DNA from: Chloromonas sp. AAM2
Taxonomy: Eukaryota > Chlorophyta > Chlorophyceae > Chlamydomonadales > Chlamydomonadaceae
DNA length: 17,218 nucleotides
Assembly (NCBI GenBank): GCA_004335635.1
Contig: QAXH01005398.1
Span: 6,031-23,248 of the forward strand
Direction of reading: 5' to 3'
Below the pieces are notes generated by a model. That model saw nothing but the letters and a program-made list of their open reading frames with translations. It searched no databases and was not told the origin of the DNA. A program made the translations under genes and the position numbers. Positions 1 to 9,993 of the stretch are shown one piece after another. Numbering within the stretch: position 1 is the stretch's first letter; each line of letters opens with the position of its first letter.

Positions 1-191
1 GCAGGTCTATGGGTCTCTGGGTGTGCTGCTGAAAGTCATGCATGGCTTGTTGTAGCAGGCAAGTGCCTGGCTCTATGTGTGCTCATGCCACGATTGCCAC
101 AAGCGCGTGTTGCTACATGATGAGGCTTGAATGGAACCAGCATGGCTGGGCAAAAGAAGGAGCCTTTCTCACTAACACGTGTCTGTTGCAG

Positions 192-259
192 CACAACTCG
201 AAACCAAACCCTCAACAAACTCAAAGCAAATCCTGCAGCTACGATATCGGCCAACAAAG
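192..259 (+). other. Possible exon of an unidentified + strand gene
   Basis: A good acceptor (ctgttgcag, ending at 191) and a donor (AAAG then gtgctg, GT at 260) bracket 68 nt that is open in more than one frame. One frame reads ETKPSTNSKQILQLRYRPTK. An upstream piece, 1-59, could join it in phase through a GC donor (gcag then gcaagtg). The 'LRYRPT' end faintly recalls MSP/HYDIN-type beta-sandwich repeats, but this is too short to rely on. The gene, if real, starts outside the window. It may be a chance pairing of splice-like sites. Confidence 0.2.
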
Positions 260-753
260 GTGCTGATTATGTTCAAAATGTGTATGTCAGGAGGCCAGGG
301 CAGCATCGCTGCGCAACCCTAAAAGGTGGTTGTTTTCTGCCACGCGAAGTGACATGCGCGGCTGGGGCCCCTGTGCATGCGCAGGGGGGTCTTCCACGAA
401 GCATGCCTCAGGTAGACTGCGAGCAACACGTCAAGGCATGGATACACTAGGTGTCTGTTCACATCAGGAAGCCGTCACAGGGCCACAAATGAAAATCAAA
501 CAAAAAGTTGCACGGGATGAGTGCATGACAATCAAGTGAATGACCTCTGATTATCACTGAAAGTGACCCGACCAGTGAGCCGACTAGCATGAGCTAGCTT
601 TCCGTATGAAGACCTTTCCTTTTTCACTTGGCAAACATGGTACGGAGAGTTGGTACGAAAGTAATGTGCGTTGATGTGAGCACTGGCAAATGCCGACGAT
701 GTGATTAGTCATGGTATGCATAGACTCTCTGGCCCACGTGATTAGCCATCATG

Positions 754-758
754 TTACA
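754..758 (-). terminator. Candidate TGTAA poly(A) signal for the GILT gene
   Basis: The minus strand reads TGTAA at 758-754, 86 nt after the proposed TGA stop at 846-844. TGTAA is the usual poly(A) signal of chlorophycean algae, replacing AATAAA. The motif is only five bases long, so it supports the model weakly. Confidence 0.35.
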
Positions 759-843
759 CAGTTAGACAATGTTCCTCACCCACCCAAAGTTGACTCACCT
801 CCGGTTCAGTGCATGTGGTCCCTCTGATCTAATGAACACACAC

Positions 844-3800
844 TCACCGCTTTAGTCCTGCATAGGCTGCACAGACCAGTGTCTTGATGTACCCCATGGC
901 GTCGTACAGAGGCACACCCTGCCTGTGGGACGACGCCCGACCAGTCATGGTCACCTGCGGCACGCAAGTGGACACGAGATATGTTGCCTCGGCACTGCAA
1001 TGTGTAGTCATAAAGGCAGCACTCTGACACTAAAGCACTTCAGCAGCATGACACGAGAGCCGTTTGTCTTACAAGAAAGGAGTGACACAGCGTTTGAAGT
1101 ACTGCAGTTGACTACATGTTGCCATGTGGTCGCATTTTCGGGACAGAGCTAGGGCTCGCCGTTGCCGGCATTCGGTATGTCAGCACCCTGCATGCGGATG
1201 ACACCCAAGTGCACCTGCGCAACCTCTCCATTAGCTCCCTGGCTGCCCTGGTCTGAGCCCTAGCCACGTTTGCCAGTGCATCAGGTCAGCATATCAATAC
1301 AGCTGAATAATGGGCAGCCCACTGCCCCTGCCCCACACCCGGCTACCCTTCACACTATCCCTGTGGTCCAGCACACTACTTCCTAAGGCATCCCGAAGTC
1401 CCAAGTCTTGATTCGTACAGCCCGCCTCGCTCCCACTCGCATGCCATACGCAGCCGTCTTCGCCCTGCCCAACCCCGCCCACCGACCGCAGAGTGTCAGT
1501 TTGCCCTGGCTGCCTGGACCAGCCGCCAGGACACTGCTTTGCACCGTATGTCTGTGTCGTTCCTCGCATTTGTTTATCCGCCATGGGTAAGTGCTTGGCT
1601 GTCAGCACCTACGGCCTCAGCACCTGCCTCTGCCACGCCGAGCTGGCTGACCTACCTATCTCTGGATCCGGTGTGCAGATGCGGCGGCCCGTGCTGTAGC
1701 AGCGGATGTGCCTGCCCACCTGCTGACTGGCAGCCTGTTGCGGGGCGGCTTCAGCCTGTTACCACTCCGCGCCCATGTCCAAGCTCGCCACGCAGCCATG
1801 GCCTCTCGCCTGCTGCTGCACCTCCTGCCAGCCACAACCCCAGCACGCACTGCCCCTCACCGCCAACCCTGCCTGGTTGGTTGGTGGGCTGCCTAGCGGC
1901 CCTGCTCACGCGGGTGCGGAGGTTCATGTGTCTTCCGCATGTTGCCGTCCCTTCTTCAGTTCCGCAGCGCGCATGCTATGTCCGTGAATTCCTAACCCTG
2001 CAACTCGGGCCCTTATCTGCTGCTCCTGCTTCTCGTGCAGTGCTGGCGAACAAAGCCCTGACAAAGCCCTGACCCCGCGCACCTGTCAGCCGGGCTGGCC
2101 GCAGCCAGCTGTACTCTCGACCCCTCCACTTCTGCCTGTGCACCTTGCAGCAGCCCCAGTTGCGGTCCGCACCTACACTGCTCTGCTCACTCAGAACACT
2201 GTGCAGGCCCACACTGCCATGCAACAACGCTGCGTACGCACAGCCACTGCATGTAGCCCACGGGTTTTGCCAGCCGCCACACATCAGATCCAGCGCGTTC
2301 AGCGGCCACGTAACCTCTCCTTTTCGACAACCGACTGAAGAAAACCGTTGAGCGCTTGTCCATCCATTGCAATCCTGGCTCGCACGATTGACTGTGGACT
2401 TGTCTATGCTCAGCCTCAGTCCAGCTACAACCTGCCGGCAGCCAGCACTCTTTCTGGTCTTGCCCGACAGCAGTGGCCGTCAGGGTCCAGCTTCAAGCCT
2501 GCCTAAGGTTCAGCCTGTCCCAGGCCTCGCTGTGGCTGCTGGGTCCTCCGCCTGTTAGTGTTCTGCCGCTCGTGTGGTCTCTCGTTCGCGTGGCGGCCCT
2601 CGATGTCATGAACTATGGCAGGTGCTGTCTCTGGCCCCGGTCAGTTGCACCTGAGCCGAACTCACCAGACTTTATCACGCGCGTCAGCAATGCGGCCGCT
2701 GCACGTTTCTGGGACAACCTAGCCGAGTTCGTGACAGCCCAGGCCAGCAGCCCGCCTGCAGCCTGGCGGGCCTCAGGCCAGAACCATTGCTTTCTTTGCC
2801 TGCGAGATGGGCGTCCGGTGCTGTGTCAGCCTGACCAAGAAGCCCAGATGCCCGTGTTCCAGGCCCTGCTCTTTTGACCTCTGTTGCAGTGTGGCTGTCC
2901 CTGACCTCTGACGTTCCGCCCTGTTGCAGCCTGGTTGCCATTTCCTAGACGTGACTGACTAGGCCTCCTGGCCCTTCTTGCGTCCCTTTCTCGAGCCTTT
3001 GACCTCAGCTTAGGCGGCTCGGTCCTCTTCCTGTTTTGCCTGCAGTTGGCCTGCCTTGCCTGCTTTGTTCCCTGCGTTCGTTTGGCTTTCTTGCTCAGGG
3101 TAGGCCAGGGCGGGACAAAAGGCGCCCATCCCGCTTGGTTTCCTCTGACGGCTTCCCTGGTGTAAATCCATATATATATATATATAGAGAGAGAGTATTA
3201 GTCGTAGTATATATAGTGTAGGCGTAGGCATAGATTGTACGATAGATTTCTACTCTACGTTCCTACGTGATAGCTATTGCTCCATAACATGCCCCATATG
3301 TTTGCTTTGAGTGTATAAGCTACGCTCCTTACCCAGGGCACGCCCCTATGTGGAGGGTCCAGCGCCTCCGTGGCCCTGCGCGCCTCCAATTGAAGCTCCC
3401 GGCCCTCACGACCTGTATGCGACACCAGGCAGGAGTGATGGGCGATCAGTGCATGTGAGCCGCCCTGGTGTAATTTCTGCATGTAAGCAGGACCAAAACG
3501 AGAGGCCCAGCAGCCAAGGTATGATGAACTGCGTGCAGTGGAGAAGCCTGGTCGCTGCTGGAGCCAGGCAAGGGGGTCAAGAGGCCATACCATGCAGTCT
3601 AGAAGGTTGCGTGGTCAATCATATGTGCACCTTTCTTTCCCGTTTGCTGCTGTGTTCAACCTTTGCTGAGCAGGCCTCCCAACCATCCGCCAAAGGTTCA
3701 GTCTGAGATCACCACAATCAGTATCTACAACTTGTATGCCGCTTGCTGAGTGATTCTTGCCCACGTGCGACACCCACAACACCAACACCACCATCAGCCG

Positions 3801-5192
3801 CAGCCCTCTCCCTAATCACCTGCTCTAACCTTCCGAACATGTCCATAACACCACTACAAGTAAAGTTGACAATTCCAAATAGTAGCCCTTTGCTGTCGCT
3901 AGCTCTAGCTGGACAACGGTCCACAATGTCTTCTTGAAAATCTTGAAGCCTGTGATGTTTACAGACAAATGGCAAGGGACGGTGACAAACCGTACATTCA
4001 TACCAGCACCAGCTGCAGCCCTGCTTCCACCTTGTGCACATGTCCACAGGCGGTCGCGATTCAGCGCGGCCTGCTGACTGCACTTGGCATGCAGCCGCTC
4101 CACGTCCTGTCCCTCGGGCTCGCGAGCCACCTCCTCCACACACTCGACGTACGGAAACCATTGGGCCTGAACGTGAGCAAGAGGTACAGGGACCACTGGG
4201 CCCTGACAGGAGCAAACGAATAAGCATACTTTCACTTCTTGCTTACCATACCTGTCAGATGCCATGACAACCTAGCCCCAACCAAGGCCAATGGTAGCGT
4301 ACAATGGTACAATGACTGGTGCATTTGCTTCCCGACCGCTTCCTGCTTGCACCACTTGCCTTGGTGACAAGTTCAAGCATTTCTTTTGCTGATGCAGGAC
4401 TGCACAAGTGTTTCAGTCTTGCTCGCCCACGCCCTGCCATGCACGCCTGCTCGAAACCCAGGCCCCTGCTACTTCAGTGCTCCATCATGCCTGAGCCAGG
4501 TCATTATAAGTTGAGGGCTGTTGCAGGTAGAGTCAGTTTAAGCGGGCTGAAACCTGCAGGTTTGATCATAGAGTTTGCCCAGCACTTGTCAAGTGTATCG
4601 GACAGACTTGGATCACACTTACCATGTGATTGGCTCTACATTACTAATGCACCAACTCAGCTCGCTAGAATACAGTTATACGTTGGCTGTATTGGTTGAA
4701 ATTCAAGTAGAAAGATCAAACCTGGGCCGAACCTGAGTTTATTATGGGTGTGCTGCAACCTTGCCCACCTGATTGGGATAGTGATGGATTGCACATGAGA
4801 ACAGGGTGTTGTAGGCGCACTCCAGAGGGCCGTGCTGGCAAGCCCAGTCACCCGAGGTGCTGTTGTAGTGCACATTGCCCCATGGCTGCAGCTGGACTTG
4901 CACCAGCTCTGCAACCTTGGATCTGCGTGCATATGTGCCCCAATCGTTACAAGCAAGCCTGGAAACATGCATGTGCTTGCTTGCGCAAGGATTGGGTTGG
5001 GATTGAGGGCCATGCAGCAACTCACCGCATCAATGGCCCCAGCTGCTTCAGTGTGAAAGCTACACAATAAGGGCACAAGGACTCTACATACAGCGTGAGC
5101 TCTAGACCAGAGCCCTGCGAAGACCCCGCAATCAATAAAAGCCCTAGAGAGATGGCTAGAAGCGGTGCTGTACGTTTGATGGTACAGGTCAT
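844..5192 (-). CDS. GILT: GILT-family lysosomal/vacuolar thiol reductase (5 exons, 215 aa)
   Basis: Family role: GILT (gamma-interferon-inducible lysosomal thiol reductase) proteins reduce protein disulfides in lysosomes, vacuoles or the extracellular space through a CxxC pair. Minus-strand exons: 5192-5026, 4922-4769, 4166-4031, 3412-3333, 954-844. The total of 648 nt divides by 3. Residues 1-27 look like a signal peptide (KR, then a leucine/isoleucine-rich core). YVESLCPYC at 35-43 holds the catalytic Cys40/Cys43. The signature CQHGxxECxxNxxxxC is intact at 84-99. N76-S-T is a possible glycosylation site. Exon 3 gives FPYVECVEEV and WTCAQ. Exon 4 gives ATEALDPPHRGVPW, where most members have YVPWV. 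Exon 5 gives GVPLYDAMGYIKTLVCAAYAG. I chose Met 5192 because the signal peptide follows it directly; an in-frame ATG at 5252 would add 20 residues. The stop lies inside a donor-like GTGAGT, so one more short exon is possible. Intron 4 (2378 nt) carries a LINE. The first four exons are near certain; the 3' end is less so. Confidence 0.87.
1140..3190 (+). mobile_element. Degenerate 5'-truncated LINE (non-LTR retrotransposon) remnant
   Basis: The remnant lies in intron 4 of the GILT gene, antisense to it. Its first recognisable part (1152-1253) reads GLAVAGIRYVSTLHADDTQV, the reverse-transcriptase palm region with the catalytic Asp pair in a (Y/F)ADD-like box, here HADD. Two in-frame stops follow around SGQHINTAE (1254-1309). 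LSAMGKCLAVSTYGLS and CHAELADLPI lie in another frame (about 1580-1660), and VPAHLLTGSLLRGGF in a third (about 1706-1760). The end of ORF2 may be ARFWDNLAEF and HCFLCLRDGRPVL (about 2700-2820), with a stop after 2877. The order matches ORF2 of L1-like elements in volvocalean algae as I remember them. A pyrimidine-rich 3' UTR leads to TGTAA at 3161 and a (TA)n tail. The endonuclease and N-terminal RT are absent, and multiple stops and frameshifts make it dead. The 5' boundary is approximate, and no target-site duplication was found. Confidence 0.72.
3171..3195. repeat. (TA)8 followed by (GA)n, at the LINE 3' end
   Basis: Eight TA units run straight into a GA run. It follows TGTAA (3161-3165) by a few bases, so it may be the simple-repeat tail of the retroelement and not an independent microsatellite. 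Confidence 0.8.
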
Positions 5193-5731
5193 CGTGTTTG
5201 AAATGTTGGGATGTTGATGTTCCAGGCTGCTGGGGGCTGAACCTGCTTGCACCTGCGTGCTATCAAACGCCGAATCACCTAGCTAGGGCTTACACAGACT
5301 GGCAGACTGAATGCTATTTCATCCACAATCAAACCTGTCACAGGGTGTCTTATCACATGTGTGTAAGCTCTACGACATGTGTATTCTATTCCGTTGGTGT
5401 TGTGTGGCTATTGGCGGTTGGCTTGCCCAGTGCCTGCTGAGCAGTAGGTCCGGTTACCGTTCTAACAACCGCACTGGAAAAAAGGTGTCCGGACATGGCA
5501 CGGCATGCCGGCAGTGGTGTGCACTACAGACATCGGTTCTCTGTGCGTACATTTCAATTTGCAACTCCTGCAGGGCCATCGTCGGATTGCCACACAAAAG
5601 TAAACGTCTACTAAGTTAACGGAGGTGAAGATAAGCAAACTCACGACTCACAAGAGGACTCAATTTAGACAGCAGGCAGTCAATTGGGACTGAATTGCTA
5701 GAAGGACGAGCACTTGGTGCATTTTGGGCCA
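5193..5731. promoter_or_regulatory. Shared upstream region of the divergent GILT and transporter genes
   Basis: The two start codons (5192 minus, 5732 plus) point away from each other and are 539 bp apart, so both promoters and 5' UTRs must lie here unless a non-coding exon is further away. I see no clear TATA box near either start. An inverted CCAAT (ATTGG, 5410-5414) reads toward the GILT gene from 218 bp upstream. In-frame stops (for example TAG at 5699-5701) precede the transporter ATG. AATAAA at 5134-5139 lies inside GILT exon 1 on the other strand and is not meaningful. Confidence 0.6.
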
Positions 5732-8700
5732 ATGGCCAATGCCAAGGAGGAGGAGGCACAAGCGGCTGCCAAGCAGGCCGCGACCACGAAGGACATCGTC
5801 GTGACGTATTTGTAGGTGTAGCCTTGGATCCTGAATGTACTTCTTCTTGATTGAGCAGAACCAGATCCTAGGTTGCAAGCCTGCCGAGTACCGAGCCACT
5901 GGTGGCTTTTCAAGCCGGCTAGTCTGCAATCAGCTGCAAAACAAAGATGGATAATGACGTGCCATTGGAACGATCCAAGATTCAATTCCCGTACGGGAGG
6001 ACTACCACGCGTTCAGGATGTTGCATCAGTGTCGGACAACTCTGAAATGCTTCAGCAGCCTCTCACCTCAGCATCTTACAGCGTCTTACCACCTTTCCTG
6101 CAACCTTCTCTCTAGTATGTGCGCTAGCCCAACACCTGTTCCTGGTGCCCTGACAATTACTGGCTTTTTGCAAGCATCCATCTGCACGTGCACGCTATCC
6201 CAGCACCTTGTCCTTGTGTCATTGCAGGTACGTGCTGATATGGATATGCCTGTCCAGTGTCGTCATCCTGCTCAACAAGTGCGTGTTCCGTTGCATGCCA
6301 CAATTGATTGGGCATGTGTAGGGCATTGATTCACATATCCATACCACCAGCTGTTGGTCGAAGTGTTTGTGCCTGTGGTAAATCTGCCTGCCTGCATGCA
6401 TGGGGGAGGTCACAGTAGCAGGCCGGGCCTTGCGCTGGTGAATGGACACACGTCTTAACGTGGCTGACATCTGTCGGTTGCAGGTACATCCTCTCCTACA
6501 CCACAATGAAGTACCCCATCTTCCTGACCCTCCTTCATATGGGTGGGTGCCGGGCTTTACCTGCCCCTGAGGCTTCATTCATAACACACTTCAGATTCGT
6601 AAGCACAGGTCAAGCCAAAAGAGCCGCCTAGCTGCATGAACATCATTTCATGGCTTTTTGGGTGGTAATCGGCCATATTCGGGCCGGCCAATAGAGTTGG
6701 GGTTGATAAGCTTGGACTAGCATTGGGCCATGGTGTGCTGGGAACCACAGTAGATTTACAGGGCCAAACCACGCGTCCTGTCCTCATCATCCAGACACTG
6801 ATTAGCACCTGTCTATGGTCGCCCCATGGTGTTGAGCAGTCTGTTGCGTTGGTTGCCCACAGTACACGTGCACACATACCATCAATTTGCAGCCATTCGA
6901 TGGTGCCCTTTGTGCATGCTGCACATGATTCAACACTGAAATTTTGTGCACGGATGGCCTTGTGAGTGGGTACACAAGTTCTGGCATGGTATCTGCACGC
7001 GCCCTGGCCACAGGCTTTTGTGGGTTGCTGGCAGCAGCGCTTCTGTTCTTTAGAGTAACTGAACCGATCAAGATGGAGCTCACCACATACATGCAGTGAG
7101 TGTGCTGACTGGGCACAGAGTGTGCTGACTGGGCACAGAGTGTGCTGACTGGGCACAGAGTGTGCTGACTGGGCACAGAGTGTGCTGACTGGGCACAGAG
7201 TGTGCTGACTGGGCACAGAGTGTGCTGACTGGGCACAGAGTGTGTTGACTGGGCACAGAGTGTGCTGACGTTACACGACACAGGCGTACACTTCATAGGT
7301 GATCCAGCTGACACACACACACACATACTCTCTATCCACGTGCCAGAAAACGCAAACTGTCAACAACAAGAAACCGCATGGCCGACATGCAAGAATGCGC
7401 GCAGGCGTACACTTCTTGAATCAACCCAGTTGTCCTGTACATGGCTGCCATGCATGTATCATCAACAGCAGCAGTATCAGCAGTACCGGCAGCGCTGCAT
7501 GGCTACTGCACCGGGTTTTCTGGCTCAAACAGGCTTCCTGCATGTTGGATTTGTCGTTCTCTGCTCATTGCTCATTGCTTTGCCGCGTGCAGCTGCGTCC
7601 TGCCAATAGCGGGATTGTTTGCGGGGACTCTTTGGCTGGGCAATGCAGCCTACCTGTACCTGTCAGTTGCGTTCATCCAGATGGTCAAGGCAAGTGGCTT
7701 GGCTTGCTTCGTTTGTGATGTATCTGCTCTGCAACGGTGTCTGCCTTTAGCCACAAGTCTTCGAACTCAGTGGGTATCTCTGCCCAACACGTGTCAGCTA
7801 TGCAGTGCCATTGACGCAAAGGACAGAATTGGCATTGGATGTAAAAAATAAGCTAGCCGCGATCAGGCATCAGGCAGAAAGCAGAGCAGTGCAACTGAAA
7901 ATGCAAATGAAAGTGGAAATGAAGGCGAACAGCCATAGTAACTAATTGGTGCCGATCCCACTTTTTGCTTTCCTTCAGCAATCAAGGGAGGCCGCATCCC
8001 AATCTCAACGTCCGTATGACAGTGCCTTACCAACCCCTGCCTGACACACGTGCTCTGCCTGCAGGCGATGATGCCCATGTGTGTGTTTGTGGTGGCCTGC
8101 CTGCTGGGCACTGAAAAGTACGCCCACCGATACGCGCTCAACATGGTAGTAGTGACTACAGGCATCATCATCGCATCACATGGTGCGACCATGTGCTAAC
8201 GGTTTCATGCTGACACGTGCCGATTTGCAAATCAGCAGCGATGTTACTGATGTATGGCGAGCCATGGCTGACCAAGTGCCCTAGCTTGCGGAACAACTTT
8301 TGGCGCTTTGGCTGATACATGCAACACCCGTAACTGACCATATCTTGAATGCCGCAAGCTTTTGTCAGCTAACCTCCCCTATATGTCTGCTACGCATGTG
8401 CTTTTACCTACACCATCTTGCCAATCAGCTGTCATCCATGTTTGAACCGCGCAGCCCTCGGGTGCTTTCGAGCCTTGGCTCAGCCTCCATGATGCATTTA
8501 GGCAGAGCCTCTAATCATAAACCCTGGCTTGCCACTGCCTGCTCACAGGCGAGCTCAACTTTGACCTGATTGGCGTGGTGCTCCAAGGCAGTTCATTGGT
8601 CACGGAGAGCTTCCGGCTAGTGCTCATTCAGATCCTGCTCCAGTCCCGGGGCATCAAGATGAACCCCATCCACTCGCTGTTCTACATCGCCCCCGCGTGC

Positions 8701-9993
8701 TTCATGTTCCTTATGGTGCCTTTCATCATGGTAAGTTTCCCTGGACAAAGTTTCCGTAGACACAGTTTCCGTAGACAAGCTTTCAATGTGTTGACAGGAC
8801 ACAACCTGTGATTTAATGGCACAACTGTACCTTTCACCAGGCTAGCAGATGCGCATAGCAATGGAGTAAAGGGAACTAGGAGGACACACTGCCCTACGTC
8901 CGCATTGTAGAGACGAGTGATTGGCCGGCAACCCTCGTTTTAAGCCGGCATGTATCTTTTGTACTTTTCCTTTCAGCCACTGTTCAACTCGGACATCGTT
9001 TGAGAGCCTGTGCAGCACACGCAGCACATGCACATGCCTGGCCTCTGTGACCGTTTCCGTATGACGAGTTTTTGCTGTCATCACATCAGCATTTGGGTGT
9101 ACGTATGGTATATCTTGTCTCTGCAGAAGGAGTTGCCGATGATGATGAACGATGAAAAGCTTGTGATTGAGCCCACGTGGCTCATGGCCAGTGCCGGTGC
9201 AGCTTTTGGTAGGTGGCCGCGGTGAAATCATGCACATCTGTCATGCGCATCTGTGACTTACACCAGTGAGGGGTGCACAGGCCTTCAACTTACAATCAGG
9301 AAAAAGCTTGTATTGCCAGGACCGGGGTTCGCGAATTCTAGTATTCATCACTCATTTGCCTACCAAAGTGCCTCAGGTTTCAGCGTGACTGTAATTCATC
9401 TGCGCTCAAATCATGCTTGCACTTGCATGCATTTGCAGCGCTGAACGTGTCTGTGTTCCTGCTGATCGGTAAGAGCTCAGCTTTGACCATGAACGTGGCC
9501 GGAGTGGTCAAGGACTGGATTCTGATTGCGTTGTCAGTGGTGCTTTACAAGTAAGTGGCCAGGGTTGTGTTGGTTGGTTGTGACTGTCTTTGCCAGGAGG
9601 GCAGACAGGAACAATATCACTCAACACCAACTGAATATCACTCACTGGCAGGTGCTGCCATGACGGTTTGGCCTGGAGAATGTAGCATTATAACTGTGCA
9701 TCATGCAGCAGAAGCATTGGCACAACAGGCCCATATATCGATACGTGTGTGTCACGCGTTTGTATCGGCCATGACTTTGTTTATCACGTGACCGCTCCTT
9801 CCATGATGATTTTCCATGCAGGTCGCCTGTCACTCTCATACAGTACCTCGGTTACGGGTTATCATTCATTGGCGTCAGTTACTATAATTACCAGAAGATC
9901 CAAGCCATGAAAGCAGACGGCGCAGCAGCTGCTAAGGCAGACTCAGAAGCAGCCAATCAACGCACACCACTATTGAATGGTGGTGGCAAGTGA
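5732..9993 (+). CDS. TPT/NST-KT family sugar-phosphate or nucleotide-sugar transporter (10 exons, 344 aa)
   Basis: This is a drug/metabolite-superfamily membrane antiporter of the plant 'sugar phosphate/phosphate translocator' group. Members exchange nucleotide sugars or phosphorylated sugars across Golgi, ER or plastid membranes; the substrate cannot be read from sequence. Exons: 5732-5811, 6228-6278, 6484-6542, 7014-7095, 7593-7689, 8065-8182, 8549-8730, 9127-9208, 9439-9550, 9822-9993. They sum to 1035 nt, all in phase. After a charged, alanine-rich N-terminus (1-20), about ten hydrophobic helices follow. Family blocks in order: [17 protein letters not shown] (32-48), [12 protein letters not shown] (52-63), RVTEPIKM (77-84), [18 protein letters not shown] (106-123), [17 protein letters not shown] (182-198), [14 protein letters not shown] (264-277) and [17 protein letters not shown] (295-311). 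The hydrophilic tail ends [10 protein letters not shown]. Length is normal for the family. TAG at 5699 in the same frame precedes the ATG. Intron 5 has a GC donor; the other eight are GT-AG. Confidence 0.93.
7098..7269. repeat. 20-bp minisatellite, 8 full units plus a partial
   Basis: The unit TGTGCTGACTGGGCACAGAG is repeated eight times from 7101 to 7260, with one C-to-T change in the last copy, and a 9-base partial copy follows. The array starts in the first bases of transporter intron 4 (donor at 7096), so the GAG of the donor acts as the end of a zeroth unit. The near identity of copies points to recent expansion. Because 20 is not a multiple of 3 and the minus strand has no stop in any frame, the array creates long false minus-strand frames. 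Confidence 0.97.
7311..7324. repeat. (AC)7 microsatellite in transporter intron 4
   Basis: A short pure AC run lies 41 bp after the end of the 20-bp minisatellite. Confidence 0.85.
8734..8778. repeat. Three 15-bp tandem repeats at the donor of transporter intron 7
   Basis: AGTTTCCCTGGACAA, AGTTTCCGTAGACAC and AGTTTCCGTAGACAA follow one another without gaps. The first copy begins within the GTAAGT donor (8731-8736). Confidence 0.92.

Larger units (their letters stand above)
1..843. other. Left flank without an established gene
   Basis: This stretch lies beyond the stop codon of the minus-strand GILT gene. Its nearest part should be that gene's 3' UTR (minus strand, from 843 downward). No frame gives a recognisable domain. 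The longest + strand frame (127-450) has no family signature. A possible + strand exon (192-259) is listed separately; it could belong to a gene entering from the left that converges on the GILT gene. I see no tRNA, rRNA or repeat array here. Confidence 0.5.

Noticed and set aside
797..847. A 24-nt intron after GILT exon 5 with continuation to a stop near 761
   Set aside because: The frame stays open, but 24 nt is far below the shortest intron seen here (94 nt). The direct TGA is simpler.
1539..2877. Several + strand frames of 60-177 aa as separate host genes
   Set aside because: Together they read as broken segments of one LINE ORF2 in shifting frames, so they are remnants and not separate genes.
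3718..4265. Overlapping minus-strand frames of 169 and 146 aa
   Set aside because: Only the part at 4166-4031 is real (GILT exon 3). The rest is intron read-through on both sides, with a good acceptor at 4167 and donor at 4030.
4319..4699. Plus-strand frame of 126 aa
   Set aside because: It lies within GILT intron 2 on the opposite strand, shows no domain and has no splice partner.
5193..5252. GILT start at the upstream in-frame ATG (5252)
   Set aside because: It would put 20 polar residues ahead of the signal peptide. The ATG at 5192 gives a typical secretory N-terminus.
6575..7326. Long minus-strand frames of 213 and 174 aa with repeated [19 protein letters not shown]
   Set aside because: They are translations of the 20-bp minisatellite in transporter intron 4. 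The minus strand of that unit has no stop in any frame, and the flanks show no protein family.
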